From NCBI GenBank assembly GCA_023213395.1, contig CM041465.1, forward strand, positions 170,817,741 through 170,881,740: DNA of 64,000 nucleotides, given 5' to 3'. The notes beneath the pieces were generated by a model. The model saw only the letters and a program-made list of their open reading frames with translations, was not told the origin of the DNA and searched no databases. This DNA comes from Cycas panzhihuaensis. Lineage: Eukaryota > Cycadophyta. Positions within the stretch are counted from its first letter, which is position 1, and every line of letters starts with the position of its first letter. This document shows positions 11,456-22,774 of the stretch, piece after piece. Position numbers and translations under genes: made by a program.

Positions 11456-12050
11456 CCTTTAATTTTTTGCATCTCTTTTGGTCTCATTCTTTTCTTTTAT
11501 TAAAAAGAAACCTCACTAAAGTAAGACTATCATTAAAATCAATTTAAACTTAAAAGATTAACAAAGATAACTCTCAAATTTACACACGAAATTTTTCTAA
11601 CCTTGCAAGGGGAATAGTTAAGGCCCATGAAGTTACCACTCTACATGCATTAGTAGTCTCTCTCAAATTATATGGGTATTAAAAAATCCTATTAGCTATC
11701 AGGTGTATTAAGTAGTAAGCTAAGATATAAACTTTCCTTAGAGTTTAGAGACCAGGCTAGATCTAAAATGGGTGAGTCTCTTAGTTTGAGTCCTTAGCTA
11801 GATCTATCACTAAGCATAAGATCAGCGTAGATGGACAAACAGATCAAGGGGTCATTAGTCTTCTTATTGCCCATATACTTAGGTATATAAAGCTTAATGT
11901 TCATGGTCTAGTATATAGAGTCCCTAATTTACCACCTATGGGTAGGTGCCACTAGATAGAATAATAACTTAGGGCTTCCTAGAGATCTTAAGACTAAGTA
12001 TTCTAGTTTAGTAGCCCCTCTAGGTAGACAAGATACAAAGACACTTTAAA
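11456..12050 (+). other. copia G leader, second part
   Basis: Resumes the copia G leader after gypsy B. AT-rich, no coding signal seen; leads into the gag ATG. Confidence 0.6.
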
Positions 12051-13080
12051 ATGGCAACACAAATACTTTTGTCTAACAAATTAAGCTTAGTGGAACTAAT
12101 AATTTTATGGCTTGAAAAAAAAAGAGTTAAAAACCTCTTGATAACAAATGACTATTGGGCCTATGTTAATGGGGATATAGCTCAACATACACCCACGATA
12201 GACCTAAACAACCCTAATTAAGAGTTTCCATTAGATCTTGTTACCCCAGTAGATTTAAAGCTAAAGATAACATTGACTTTTTATTTCTTTACTTAGTTGT
12301 AGAAGACCAAATAGACCAAAACATAAAAACTATTAAAACACCTCATAAGGGTTGGAGCATCATATGCTCCCTCTATAAGAGAAAAGATGACTCAAGGTCC
12401 CTCACCTTAAAATCTCATCTCTTTGGTATTCCTTTTGTTAGTACTATAGTTGCTTATCTTACATAAATCAAAACCATTAGAAATTAACTCATCAACCTCG
12501 TTGCCTCTCCTTTTGACCATGACTTAGTATCTAGTGTCATTAATATCCTTTCCATTAAATATAATAATTTTATATCTAGGCTATATGATACATTTACCAA
12601 AATGGAATTTAATACCTTAGAAGGACTTTTGTTTAGGGAGACGAACATCCTAAATTACTAAGGAGTGGCATCTATACCTGGCTCTGCACTTACATCCAAA
12701 AATTAAAGGAGGGATTAGCCACCTTAACAGTAATGTTAGTAGCCACCTTAACTATAACCCATTACTTAACAGTTTGGTTCATTGAATCTCACACAATAAC
12801 AACTATAACCACAACCATTAAGGAATCAATAGAGAAGATAAAATATCACCTACATGTATTCTAGCAAGAATGGGCACCTTGCGGTAGATTGTAGAAGGAG
12901 ACAAGAAGACCTGCAACTCCTACAAAACCATGGTTGATAATAAGGAGGCCAACACTTTTAGTAGAATAAGAATCAGGGTGACCAAAGGCAAAAGCAAAAC
13001 TAGGGAAATCTAACAAGCATAGGAACTAGCGAAGGAACCAAAGGTTCAACCAGAATACCTACCAAGAAGGAAATGTAGTT
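12051..13080 (+). pseudogene. copia G gag remnant
   Basis: Candidate start ATG at 12051 (MATQILLSNKLSLVEL...), followed by a stop- and frameshift-ridden gag. A zinc-knuckle tail (KNGHLAVDCRRR) is readable at about 12868-12903, just before the protease. The start is chosen because it follows the leader and precedes the gag-like region; it is not confirmed by an open frame. Confidence 0.6.
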
Positions 13081-14340
13081 TTGTTACAAGGTAATTTAGA
13101 GAACCTTTTCTATGTAGCCTTGTCATCTCAATATGATGACAAGTGTTGGTTGATTGATTCAGGTACCACTTATCACATGACTAATACTAAAGACTTGCTT
13201 ATGGATACTTATCCCATTAGGGCTCAAATGGTGATATTTAGAGATAATCCCATATACGATACCGCTAAAATTAGAAGAGACCCAATTACGTTGAAGAACT
13301 CCAATGTTCCTAACCATATTAACAACATTCTTTTGGTTCTTTGTATGAAATAGAACTTACTATCAGTCAACATGATTAATAAGTAGAAACTTAATATTCT
13401 ATTGAGCTAAGGCATCTACACTATTATAAATCATACCATAGGATAGTTGATAGCTATAGGACATGAGAATAGTAGGCTATACAAGTTGGATGTAATTCCC
13501 TTCATCTCTATACCATAACAAGATGCTAATCAAAGTTGTGCATCTGTAAAAACTAATCACTTAGATAAAGGTAAAACAATCATAGTTGAAGACCCACCTA
13601 TGGAAGAAATATAAGGTGAATGTTTACACCAAGTTTAGCAACCCCCAACAAAGAATACGAAGGACCAACTATGGTACCAATACCTAGGTCGCTTAAATAT
13701 GCAAAGCCTTAACCTCATGTATAGACTCCAAATGGTGAATGAGTTGCCAAAAATCAAAAGAACCAACTATATCTATAAGGCCTACTTAGTGGAAAAATAA
13801 TAAAGAGAGCTATTCCCTTGTAATAAGGTATGGTGTGCATCTAAACCATTGGGATTAGTCTACTTATATATTTATGGACCCATGTCAATTTCTTCCCTCA
13901 ATCAAAGTTAGTTCTTCACGATCTTTATTGATAATTATTCGAGGAAAGTTTAGGTCTACTTTCTTTGACATAAATTTGAAGCTTTTAAAAAATTTATGAT
14001 CTTCAGGGTAGAAGTGGGAAATAAAATTGGTATGACAATCAAGGTGCTTAGATCTTACAATAGAGGAGAATATACTTCAAATTAGTTCACCAATTTCTGT
14101 CAAGAATTTAGGATAAAATATTAATTCTCCACTCCATACACAACCCAACAAAATAGTATGGTAGAAAGAATGAACCAAACTTTGGTGAATAAGGTAAAGG
14201 CTACGTTAAGTATCGTAAACCTTGCCACCCATTTTTCGTCTAAAGCCCTCTATACTACTGCATACCTCATAAACAAAAGTGCCATTATAGCAGTAAGAGC
14301 TATCACACTCGAGGAGGCCTAGTCAAGCATAAAGCCTAAC
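13081..14340 (+). pseudogene. copia G protease and integrase remnant
   Basis: Protease: KCWLIDSGTTYHMTN at 13141-13185, with the catalytic D-S-G intact. Integrase follows with a degenerate pre-integrase zinc domain (about 13660-13830). The core at 13840-14200 has lost catalytic acids: the first site reads LYIYGPM where the family has an Asp, the second reads RSYNRGEYTSN instead of T-D-N-G-G-E-Y, while the third (QQNSMVERMNQTL, Glu) is kept. Hence integrase is inactive as well as interrupted by stops. Confidence 0.75.
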
Positions 14341-14359
14341 ATCTTATACTTAAGGGCAT

Positions 14360-16412
14360 TTGACTACACAGCTTGTAAGTTTATCCCCAAAGAAAATAGG
14401 AAGAAAGTTAGATGATACGAGCTTAAAGTGCATCTTTCTTAGATATATGCTCAGATGTAAAACTTACAAAGTATATGACCTTATTGGAAATCAGGGGTAT
14501 ACCACTAGGGATGTCATTTTTGCTAAAGACATACTAGACTCAGACCCTTCATAACTTTAGTTTATTATATATAATAATTTTATTATTCCATAGGTGCATC
14601 TTGTACTAATTCTTAAGCCACTTATACCAATAACATCCTACACACCAAGTCCATCTTCAACACCATCAATTTCAACATCCAATTTAGATGTTACCTCTAC
14701 AATGCCACTTATATCAGCTGATGATCTTCAAGTGGAGGTCACTAATATTCAACCACCTCCTAAGTGGTATAAACAACTAATACAAGATACACCTTCTTCT
14801 CCTACTACTCCCAAAAGAGAGTCTAAAATGAGGCACTCTACAAACTATACCTCAATGGCATGTGTCCTTGAGACTTATGAGTCTTCAATGTTTAAGGAGG
14901 CAGTAAAAAGCCAAACATAGAAAGTAATAATGGATGAAGAAACAACCTCAATCCTTAAGAATAACACATAGGAGCTGATAGAACTACTACCTAAAAAGAA
15001 GCCAATTAATTATCGATGGCTTTATAAGATAAAATTGCATACTAATGGCACCATTAAGAGTTACTAAGCTCACCTAGTTACAAAATGTTTTAAACAACTA
15101 AAGGGGATTGACTCTGAAGAAACCTTTGTACTCCTTTCTAACATGACCACATTATGTTTAGTGTTTTTACTTACAGCCTAATTTAACTAGCCCGTTTACT
15201 AGATGGATGTGAAGAGTGCCTTCCTAAATGGAGAACTCACTAAAGAAATTTTCTTAAAGAAACCTATTAGCTATGTTATTCTTGGAGAAAAACACCAAGT
15301 TTGCAAGCTCAAGAAAGCCCTCTATGGATTGAAGCAAGCACCATGTGTCTGGTATACTAAGATTAATACCTTCTTTAAGTAGCATGAATTCACTTGTTCA
15401 CCCTCTGATTTTAATCTCTACATTCAAATTAAGGGTAATCTGATCACTATCATAATGCTTTATGTGGATGAATTGGCTATAACTAGAAATGATAATGATG
15501 GAATAGCTTGGCTCCAATTAAAACTTAAAAGGAACTTTGAGATAATAGAGTTTGGGTTACTATATTATTTCCTTGGTATTGAGGTGTGGCAAGAATTTAG
15601 TCAAATATTCCTATCATAGTCTAAGTATTCAAATGAACTACTGTAGTGGTCTAGAATGGGTGACTATAAACCTTCTCCAATACCAATGGAAATATAGACC
15701 AAGTTAACTCTAGATGAATAAGACAAGCCCTTTGATCTTACCTTTTACCGATAGTTGGTTAGAAGTTTGATCTACCTTATTCACACTCGACTAGATATCT
15801 CTTATGCAATTGGGATCTATTCTAGGTATATGTCATAGCCTAAGGCATCATATTGGAAAGTCACCACTAGAATCCTCAAATACATCTAAGACACACTTTA
15901 GCTTAGCCTTGATTATAATCAAGTTGATAATCCTATTCTAAAAGGACATACAAATGCTTATTGGGCTGGTTGCCAAGACTCATGCCATTTCACATCAGGG
16001 TACTGCTTTGACATAAACTCAATTATAATCTCTTAGAGTTGTAAGAAATAACCAAAGATTGCTCTCTCCTCCATAGAAGTTGAATACAAAGTAGTTGTTC
16101 GTGTAACTTTTGATATGATTTGGCTACACAAGATTTTTGCAGAACTCGAACTTCATCAGACTTAAACCACCACTCTCTTTTATGATAATCAAAGTATTTT
16201 GAAGATGAAAAAGAACCATATTTTCCATGTGAGAACCAAACACATAGAGGTCTATCATCACTTCATCTATGAGCATGTATAAAATAGAGAAATTAACTTA
16301 GTGTACTGATCTACTAAGGACCAAATGGTAGATATCTTCACCAAAATACTTAGGAGATCAAAGTTTGAAAGGTTCAAGCACAACCTCAATATCAAAACAA
16401 ATAGAGCTATCA
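14360..16412 (+). pseudogene. copia G reverse transcriptase and RNase H remnant
   Basis: 14360-14554 is the post-integrase region (KPLDDTSLKCIF-type segment, YKVYDLIGNQGYTTRDVIF). RT: WLYKIK near 15020, KSAFLNGEL near 15210, ALYGLKQAP near 15320, and MLYVDELAIT at about 15458-15487, where the second catalytic Asp of Y-V-D-D is Glu. RNase H (about 15930-16340) ends with KHIEVYHHFIYEHV and VDIFTKIL, the usual copia C-terminus. Several stops. Confidence 0.8.
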
Positions 16413-16422
16413 TTAAGGGAGG
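16413..16422 (+). other. polypurine tract of copia G
   Basis: AAGGGAGG-type purine run immediately upstream of the 3' LTR; the same tract precedes the LTR at 36987. Confidence 0.75.
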
Positions 16423-16824
16423 TGTTAAAATATTTAATGACACCTTATTTATAATTATATTTTTATGTATCTTATACCATGATGTAATTCAAACATAATG
16501 TAATATTATGTCAAGCCCATCCCCTTGCCAAATAATGGGCTAATAATATTGGCCTGCTATATCTGCCAATAAGATTTATTTGTAAAGTGTATCTTGGTCC
16601 ATAAATTAAACTTGAATGCCCTTATTTGTACATTGAATTCTTGTGTATATAAAGGCTTTACTAGAATATAGATCAACAACATAATCAGTTTGCCTATCAC
16701 AGTTCTTTATAATTAATTTGCTTTGTTTTGTTGTCTATTGTATGTTATTTATGTTGTTTCTACTTTCATATCTTTCATATTTGTATACACATATGTTATC
16801 TTAATCATATTTATAAATTTTACA
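16423..16824 (+). repeat. 3' LTR of copia G
   Basis: TGTTAAAATATTTAATGA to TTTTACA. It is followed by CTAAG (target duplication) and then by the resumed gypsy A1 integrase. Confidence 0.85.
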
Positions 16825-16829
16825 CTAAG

Positions 16830-17565
16830 GTCCTCAATAGAACTTTAGAGACATAACTTCGTTGTTTTGCCTGAGAACACCAAAATTGATGGACCACTTG
16901 ATTAGCTCTAATAGAATACTAGTATAATTTCTCATACCACTCTCTAATTGGCATGCCCTCCTTCAAGGCCCTATATAGCTATGATACCTTCCCATCAAAC
17001 ATTGGTTACTAACTTGTGTACAACCTCGATACAACAAAAATTATAAGATATAGGTAAAATTCTAAACACCCTCAAACAAAACTTGGCAATGGCTTAGAGT
17101 CATATGAAGTAGCTTGCTAACTACCACTACTCTGATTGAACATTTTCTATTGATGATATGGTCTTTATTCGCCTCTAATCATATAAATAGGAATCAATCA
17201 CTCCACCACAACAAAAATCATAAGCTTAATCCTCGATACTATGGTTCTTATAAGGTCAGCCAATGTATTGGTGAAGTCACTTATACCCTTGAACTCCCTT
17301 CTGACATGCCTCAAAATGCTCTTTGAAAAGTCTATTGTACTGTAGACCACTCTCCTAACCCTTGCTGAAGAGTAATACCTAACTATTCTGCCAGACTATA
17401 TTTTAGAAACTAAATACCGCCATCTCAAAATAGGATTATTTCTAAGCAATTGGTATAATTGATTGGCAACAGACTTGAGAAAGTGGAATGGGAGCTAGAT
17501 GAATTCATCAAGCAACATCCACATTTATTATGCTATGGGGACTCAATGTCTCAAGGGAGGGGACC
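16830..17565 (+). pseudogene. gypsy A1 integrase C-terminal part and purine tract
   Basis: Continues the integrase broken at 3042. 17114-17326 shows the C-terminal domain (HKLNPRYYGSYKV...IGEVTYTLELP). A degenerate chromodomain-like tail (WELDEFIKQHPHL at about 17487-17528) precedes a purine tract (AAGGGAGGGGA, about 17553-17563). The tail at 37405-38161 and the one at 45118-45555 are its paralogues. Confidence 0.75.
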
Positions 17566-17897
17566 TATTATATAACCACTAGTGGTTGGAAAAACTCTTG
17601 TGAATGTACTCCTTGTCAATAAGAAATAGATATTAATATTGACCATTAAAATATGTACGTAGGCTGCTTTGAGCCACCAATAGAAATAAATGTCGAATGC
17701 CTCTCCAATAAGATTCATTAACTAAATAATCATTTTGCCTATTTAAGGCCCTATGGATGTAAAAGAAGATTAATTTGGAATATCAAATTACTACTGCCCA
17801 TTTGGTACGATCTTGTGCTGTTCATTTGTATTCTTTGTGTATTATATTATTCTATTTATTATTCAAGTGTAAAGAAATACCAAGAGGAATCATATCA
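17566..17897 (+). repeat. 3' LTR of gypsy A1
   Basis: Starts TATTATATAACC (TG mutated to TA; other copies start TGTTATATAAC or TATTACATAACC) and ends ATATCA. Homologous to 38162-38505 and to the truncated 45556-45707. A TATTTAAGG box at about 17736-17745 is in promoter position. No primer site follows, as expected for a 3' LTR. Confidence 0.8.
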
Positions 17898-19049
17898 TTT
17901 TTAGTTCTTAGTAGTTGTCAATTTTAGCTACAACTCTAAACTTTGTATTAGGTTTCTATCTTTTTTAAGAGACCACCCTAATATATACTTAGTTTTGTAA
18001 TGTTGTACTATAATATATGGTTATTTTTTGGGAGGATAGGGTTGGCATAGAGAGAATCTTTATTTGGATCATCATTAAGTAATTATGTTAGTTAATGTTT
18101 AAGCCATTATTTAGTTATTATTCATGTTACTATCTAAATCTCTATTTGAATTATGTATGAACGTCTATTTAAGTTATTTTTAGCCTTTTTTTTTGTTATA
18201 ATAAGACTTTAATTGAGTCTATATTTATGTTTGCATTTAGAACATTGTTAAGGTCACTATTTGGACCATTTTTAGGCGGTCACCATTGGTTAAGAAATTT
18301 AGTCGAGTCTTAATTCACTAATAAGCCATAAATATGGCTATATTAGCAACTATTTTACTGATCTTAGTAGGGCTTGGAAAAAAGAAGAAGTGAAGAATAA
18401 GGTTAATAATTTGGTTATTAGTCCACCTTCTATATTAACATTTGCCTTCTATCTATATTGTATTATAGATTTTGACTCTTGTAACCATATATTTTCATTT
18501 TGTATATGTGTGTGTGTGTGAAGGAGACTAACAGTCAAAATTTATAACATTCACTTTCACCTTTAAGATTTATTTGTGATTTTAATTTTCACTATCCTTT
18601 CTTGTGTTTGTTCTACCATGCTTAATATTTTATCGAACATTTGATTCTTATCATTGTATTTATTCTACAGTATGATATGCTTTTTTTAACAATTCAATTA
18701 TAAAAATCATATAATCTAAAAAGTAATTAAATATAGAGAAAGTAATTAAATGTAGAGAAATATAAAAATTATATAATTTTAAACTTTCATTTTTAAAATA
18801 ATTATTTTATTCATATTTTTTTTTAACGATATGTACTGAGCAAATGGAATCTAATCTCTGTTTATCGAGGTTTGTCACCCTATCATCTAGTTCTTCTCTA
18901 TAATCCTTTGTGGGGGTCAAACTTGGAACTTCCAACACCTTATGGTATATACTTATCGATACACCCCAACATCTAACCTTATTTTATTCATAACTAAAAG
19001 AGAGGAATATTAATAGAAAAAAAATTATGAAATCTTTGGATAGTCGATT
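17898..19049. other. AT-rich intergenic sequence
   Basis: No gene or element recognised. A short (TG)n run lies at about 18503-18518. Open frames are negligible. Confidence 0.6.
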
Positions 19050-20570
19050 GAGACATAATTTAAAACTTTTTAATTCTAATCAATTCTAACTATAGATGTT
19101 CTTATGTGTATTTATTAGCCTTGAACAATTACTATTATCTATTATATATGTACATACATTTACATTTAGGTATTAGTTACATAGATGAAGTAAACTGGGG
19201 ATAGGTGTAATTAGTACTATCACTACCACCTTGAAGATGACTCATCTGTAGAATGATTTAAAAATTTTAAAACTATATGCAAATATAAGAGGCATTTAAA
19301 TACAAAAGGTGATATTAATTTTTAAATGTAGTTTTGATTTTAAAAATAATTTTGGTCTTCATTGTTAGCATATGCAAGTGTGAATCTAAAAGCATTTTGT
19401 TCTATTTGTTGTCTTTATTATTGGAAAAGTCCTATATTCATGCAAAATGAAGAATTAAGGTAGAAGAAAATGTTTAGTGTATCTAAAAGTTGCCTCCAGA
19501 ATTATTTTGATTTATGGGGCCTTACCCTATTAACATTTAGGGTTAAATATATACACCTACCAGACTTTGAGCAAGCTTAGGCACGTGAAACAGTAAGTTT
19601 TTGTACCCTTAAAAGGAACTTGTGCACACTAAGCAGATGTGCTTATTTAGGAAATCAAATGCTTATACCTTAGTCATTATAACATAGGTTTCACAATTTT
19701 TGGGCAATATTTTCAAGGATAAGACCATGAAAGGAGAGAGGTAATGATGAATTTTAGAAATAACAATATATATCTTGATTTTGTGTATAAGTTTTTTAAG
19801 GAGACATGAACATAAGCATATGAACTTCTCTTTACTTGGGCATTTCCACCTTAGTGTACCTCTAGTTATTGTCCTATATTGTGCACTTATTATGACTCTC
19901 TTACCTATCTTATTTTTAGTATTTATGTACAATTTTCAAGGATTAGATGGAGGAATAAGAGAAGTGTCGATAAATTTCAATGTAACTTTAAAGGTGATTC
20001 TAATAGTGCTAATGCACTTGTAGCTTCTTAACCACATACATATGCATGCCATGATTCACTCCTATTTATATCCCATAGCACTTTGATTCTTATGTCCATG
20101 ACTTGACTTATGCTTGTATTTTAGCCACATATATTTTCATTATAAATTTATATGCATATTGGTTTAAATGATATTGTGACAACATCATTGAATGACCTTT
20201 TGTTTCACATTAAATATGCACATATGAATTTGGAGGAAAGTAGAACGTTAAAGTCTATGGTCTTCTCCTTTGTGTTGAATATGTATTCATTATTGTTTTG
20301 AATTTGCTTTGATTATCATTGCCACCCAATTAAAATTTCCTCATTATTTCTAGATACCATTTTATTGAGTGCAAGTTGCATTTGTTTCTCCTCTTTTTTT
20401 CTTTGTGTTTCAGTTATTCAACCTAGATTGCTTGTAGTATGGAACACGTTATTTGTACTTACCTTATCACACTACTTGTATTCCTTAATTGCCTAGAATT
20501 ATTGGGCTAGATTCTTGACTATGTGAATTTAAGATGCATGTATGCATATGAGCTCAAGGCAGATCAAGGC

Positions 20571-20710
20571 ATTAAAGTGTGTGGCATGTTGGCTTCTTTG
20601 TATACATAGTTTATATTCCTAGTCCCTTCTCATCCTTGTCATTAAAGTGTGTGGCATGTTGACTTCTTTATATACATAGTTTATATTCCTAGTCCCTTCT
20701 CATCCTTGTC
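20571..20710. repeat. 70-bp tandem duplication upstream of LRR gene copy 1
   Basis: Two units, 20571-20640 and 20641-20710, each starting ATTAAAGTGTGTGGCATGTT. The same pair is present in copy 2 at 47210-47349, so this duplication is older than the block duplication. Confidence 0.9.
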
Positions 20711-20912
20711 ACATATTATAATTGTAGTTGTCAAGTCAATTTTACCTACAACATGTTGTATCCATGCATCTTCCCTTTTCTAATGTTGCTTGACTAATTT
20801 AAACCCCATTTAGAAGCATATGTGGCTTACTTAAGTGGTCAAGTTTCTTTTTGGGTCAACCACTCTCTCTTCATGGGTATTCACACTTGGGATACATTTA
20901 TCTTTGATTGCC

Positions 20913-20920
20913 TATATATA
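20913..20920 (+). promoter_or_regulatory. candidate TATA box of LRR gene copy 1
   Basis: TATATATA 58 bp upstream of the ATG at 20978. The same motif is at 47554-47561 in copy 2. Position suits a plant core promoter with a short 5' UTR; not experimentally shown. Confidence 0.5.
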
Positions 20921-20977
20921 TGAGTTTGAAGGAGGTTAACCCACACATAGCCCTAAGATACATTTTCATTTTTGAAG

Positions 20978-22774
20978 ATGCATCTCTTATTGTTATTTGT
21001 TCTGTCCTGTCTTAGATTCCTTCTATGATGCTCAACCCTTGCCCAAGCATCTCATTTTAATCCTCATCCCCACCTCAACAATGCTACTGATTGGCAGTCT
21101 CTTTTGGCATTCAAGGCTTCGATCATGTCTGATCCTAACGATGTATTAGGCAATTGGGATTCTAATGTAACCTTCTGCAATTGGAGAGGCATTTGGTGCA
21201 GTTCAAGAAGAGAAAGAGTGGTGGTCATAAATCTCCAAAGCAAGGGCTTAAGAGGGACCATCACCCCCTTTTTAAAAAATCTATCGTTTTTGCATTCTCT
21301 ACGACTTGGTAATAATAGTTTTTATGGTCCCATTCCACACGAATTAGGAAGCCTCCGCCGGTTAAGAACCCTTTCGTTGCCGCTAAACGAGTTAGAGGGT
21401 CCCATTCCGACGGCACTCGCTAATTGTAGCAAACTGGAAATCTTAGCTCTCTCGTTCAACGGAATCATTCCGCCTGAGCTATCTCTTCTGACAGGTTTAC
21501 AGATACTTTACCTTGATCAAAGCAACCTCAAGGGAACCATTCCTCCATCGTTCGGAAACCTCTCTGCCCTGGTGGAATTGGACTTGGGGGTGAACAATCT
21601 CCAGGGTGTCATTCCCCCTCGGTTGGGTCTCCTCATCAATCTACAGTCCCTTTCGATTAGCGAGAATCACCTGAGCGGACACATTCCACCGTCCCTCTCC
21701 AACTGCACTGCCCTCTTCGAATTGGGTTTGTACGACAACCATTTGACGAGAACGATTTCCGTGGAGTTGGGCGCCAGACTCCTCAATCTGCAATTACTCT
21801 CTCTCTGGAAGAACCAGCTGAGTGGTAGCATTCCGGAGTCTGTGGGCAATTGTACGCAACTCACAAAGCTTGCCCTGAATAAGAATCAACTGACAGGTGC
21901 AGTGCCGGTGGCCTTGGGTAAGTTGCATCTTCTTGAACGCCTTTATTTGCATAATAATCGACTTGTCAGCGGTGACGGATTGCCCGTTCTCACGGCACTC
22001 GCCAATTGCTCCATCCTCCAAGAAATACATTTGAATTCCAATAATCTCACGGGCGTGTTGCCCCCTTCCATAGGCCGACTGTCTACCAATCTCTCCGTTT
22101 TGCGCCTGCAAATCAATCGCATTGGACGAAACATTCCTCCGCAGATTGGGAACCTCAAGAGCCTGTACCACCTGGATTTAAGTAGCAATCTCTTTAACGG
22201 CGCCCTCCCACCAGCACTCAAAGGACTGGTAAACTTGCAAAGATTGCATCTGGACAACTACAGACTTCAAGGAAGCATTCCAAGAGAGATCGGTTATCTG
22301 AGTAACCTTGGAGAGTTGTACTTGGGCAATAATAGGATCTCCGGACAAATTCCTTCCTCTGTTGGCGATCTTCAACAACTGAGATACCTTGATCTCCATC
22401 AAAACCAATTGACAGGAAGGATACCGGAGACTCTCGGAAATTGTTGGCGTATGGAATTGCTAGATCTGTCCTACAACAGATTCAGTGAAGTCATACCGCC
22501 AAATGTTGCCGGCCTTCCAAATTTACTTAAATATTTCAATTTGTCTAGCAACTCTCTGCGAGGCTCCTTGCCTTTGGAGATCGGTCAGATGGCAAAGGTC
22601 TTAGCTATAGATATTTCTATGAATCGCTTAGACGGTGCCATTCCGGGCACCCTTGGAAGTTGCTCGGCTCTACAATACCTCAATCTTTCTCACAATGCAT
22701 TAGAAGGGGGTATGTCTCCAGATTCGTTTGGCCAACTAAGAAGTCTCCAAGACATGGATCTCTCTTTCAATGGC
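20978..22774 (+). pseudogene. LRR receptor-like kinase, copy 1: 5' fragment with early stop
   Basis: Encodes the extracellular part of an LRR receptor-like kinase (subfamily XII-like): signal peptide, LRRNT cap (FCNWRGIWC, about 21172-21198) and roughly twenty LxxLxLxxNxLxGxIP repeats. Defects: codon 17 is TGA (21026-21028), where copy 2 has TCA within the signal peptide. A 9-bp in-frame loss near 21458 removes three residues relative to copy 2. The gene ends at 22774, where it runs into gypsy C, so the last repeats, membrane segment and kinase are absent. From 21029 to the junction the frame is open, and a few foreign residues (RVW) precede the stop at 22784-22786. Start chosen by the ATG shared with copy 2. 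It could at most yield a secreted LRR fragment if a later start were used. Confidence 0.9.

Larger units (their letters stand above)
3043..16824 (+). mobile_element. Ty1/copia element G, complete but interrupted by gypsy B
   Basis: LTRs of about 412 and 402 bp (3043-3454, 16423-16824) with TG...CA ends, a primer-binding site matching initiator tRNA-Met right after the 5' LTR, a purine tract before the 3' LTR, and copia gene order: gag, protease, integrase, RT, RNase H. The two LTRs look about 85% identical by eye, so the insertion is old. Gypsy B sits in its leader. Many stops, so not autonomous. It inserted in the integrase of gypsy A1. Confidence 0.88.
19050..22774. repeat. duplicated block, copy 1 (upstream region plus truncated LRR receptor kinase)
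   Basis: Collinear and about 96% identical by eye to 45708-49422. It includes 1.9 kb of noncoding upstream sequence and 1.8 kb of the LRR gene. The left end is where homology begins in both copies (copy 2 abuts a cut LTR). The right end is an abrupt junction with gypsy C at 22774/22775, where copy 2 continues into the transmembrane and kinase region. Confidence 0.9.

Noticed and set aside
21064-22408. Minus-strand open frames within LRR gene copy 1 (and the equivalents in copy 2)
   Set aside because: Mirror frames of the repetitive LRR coding sequence, appearing identically in both copies.
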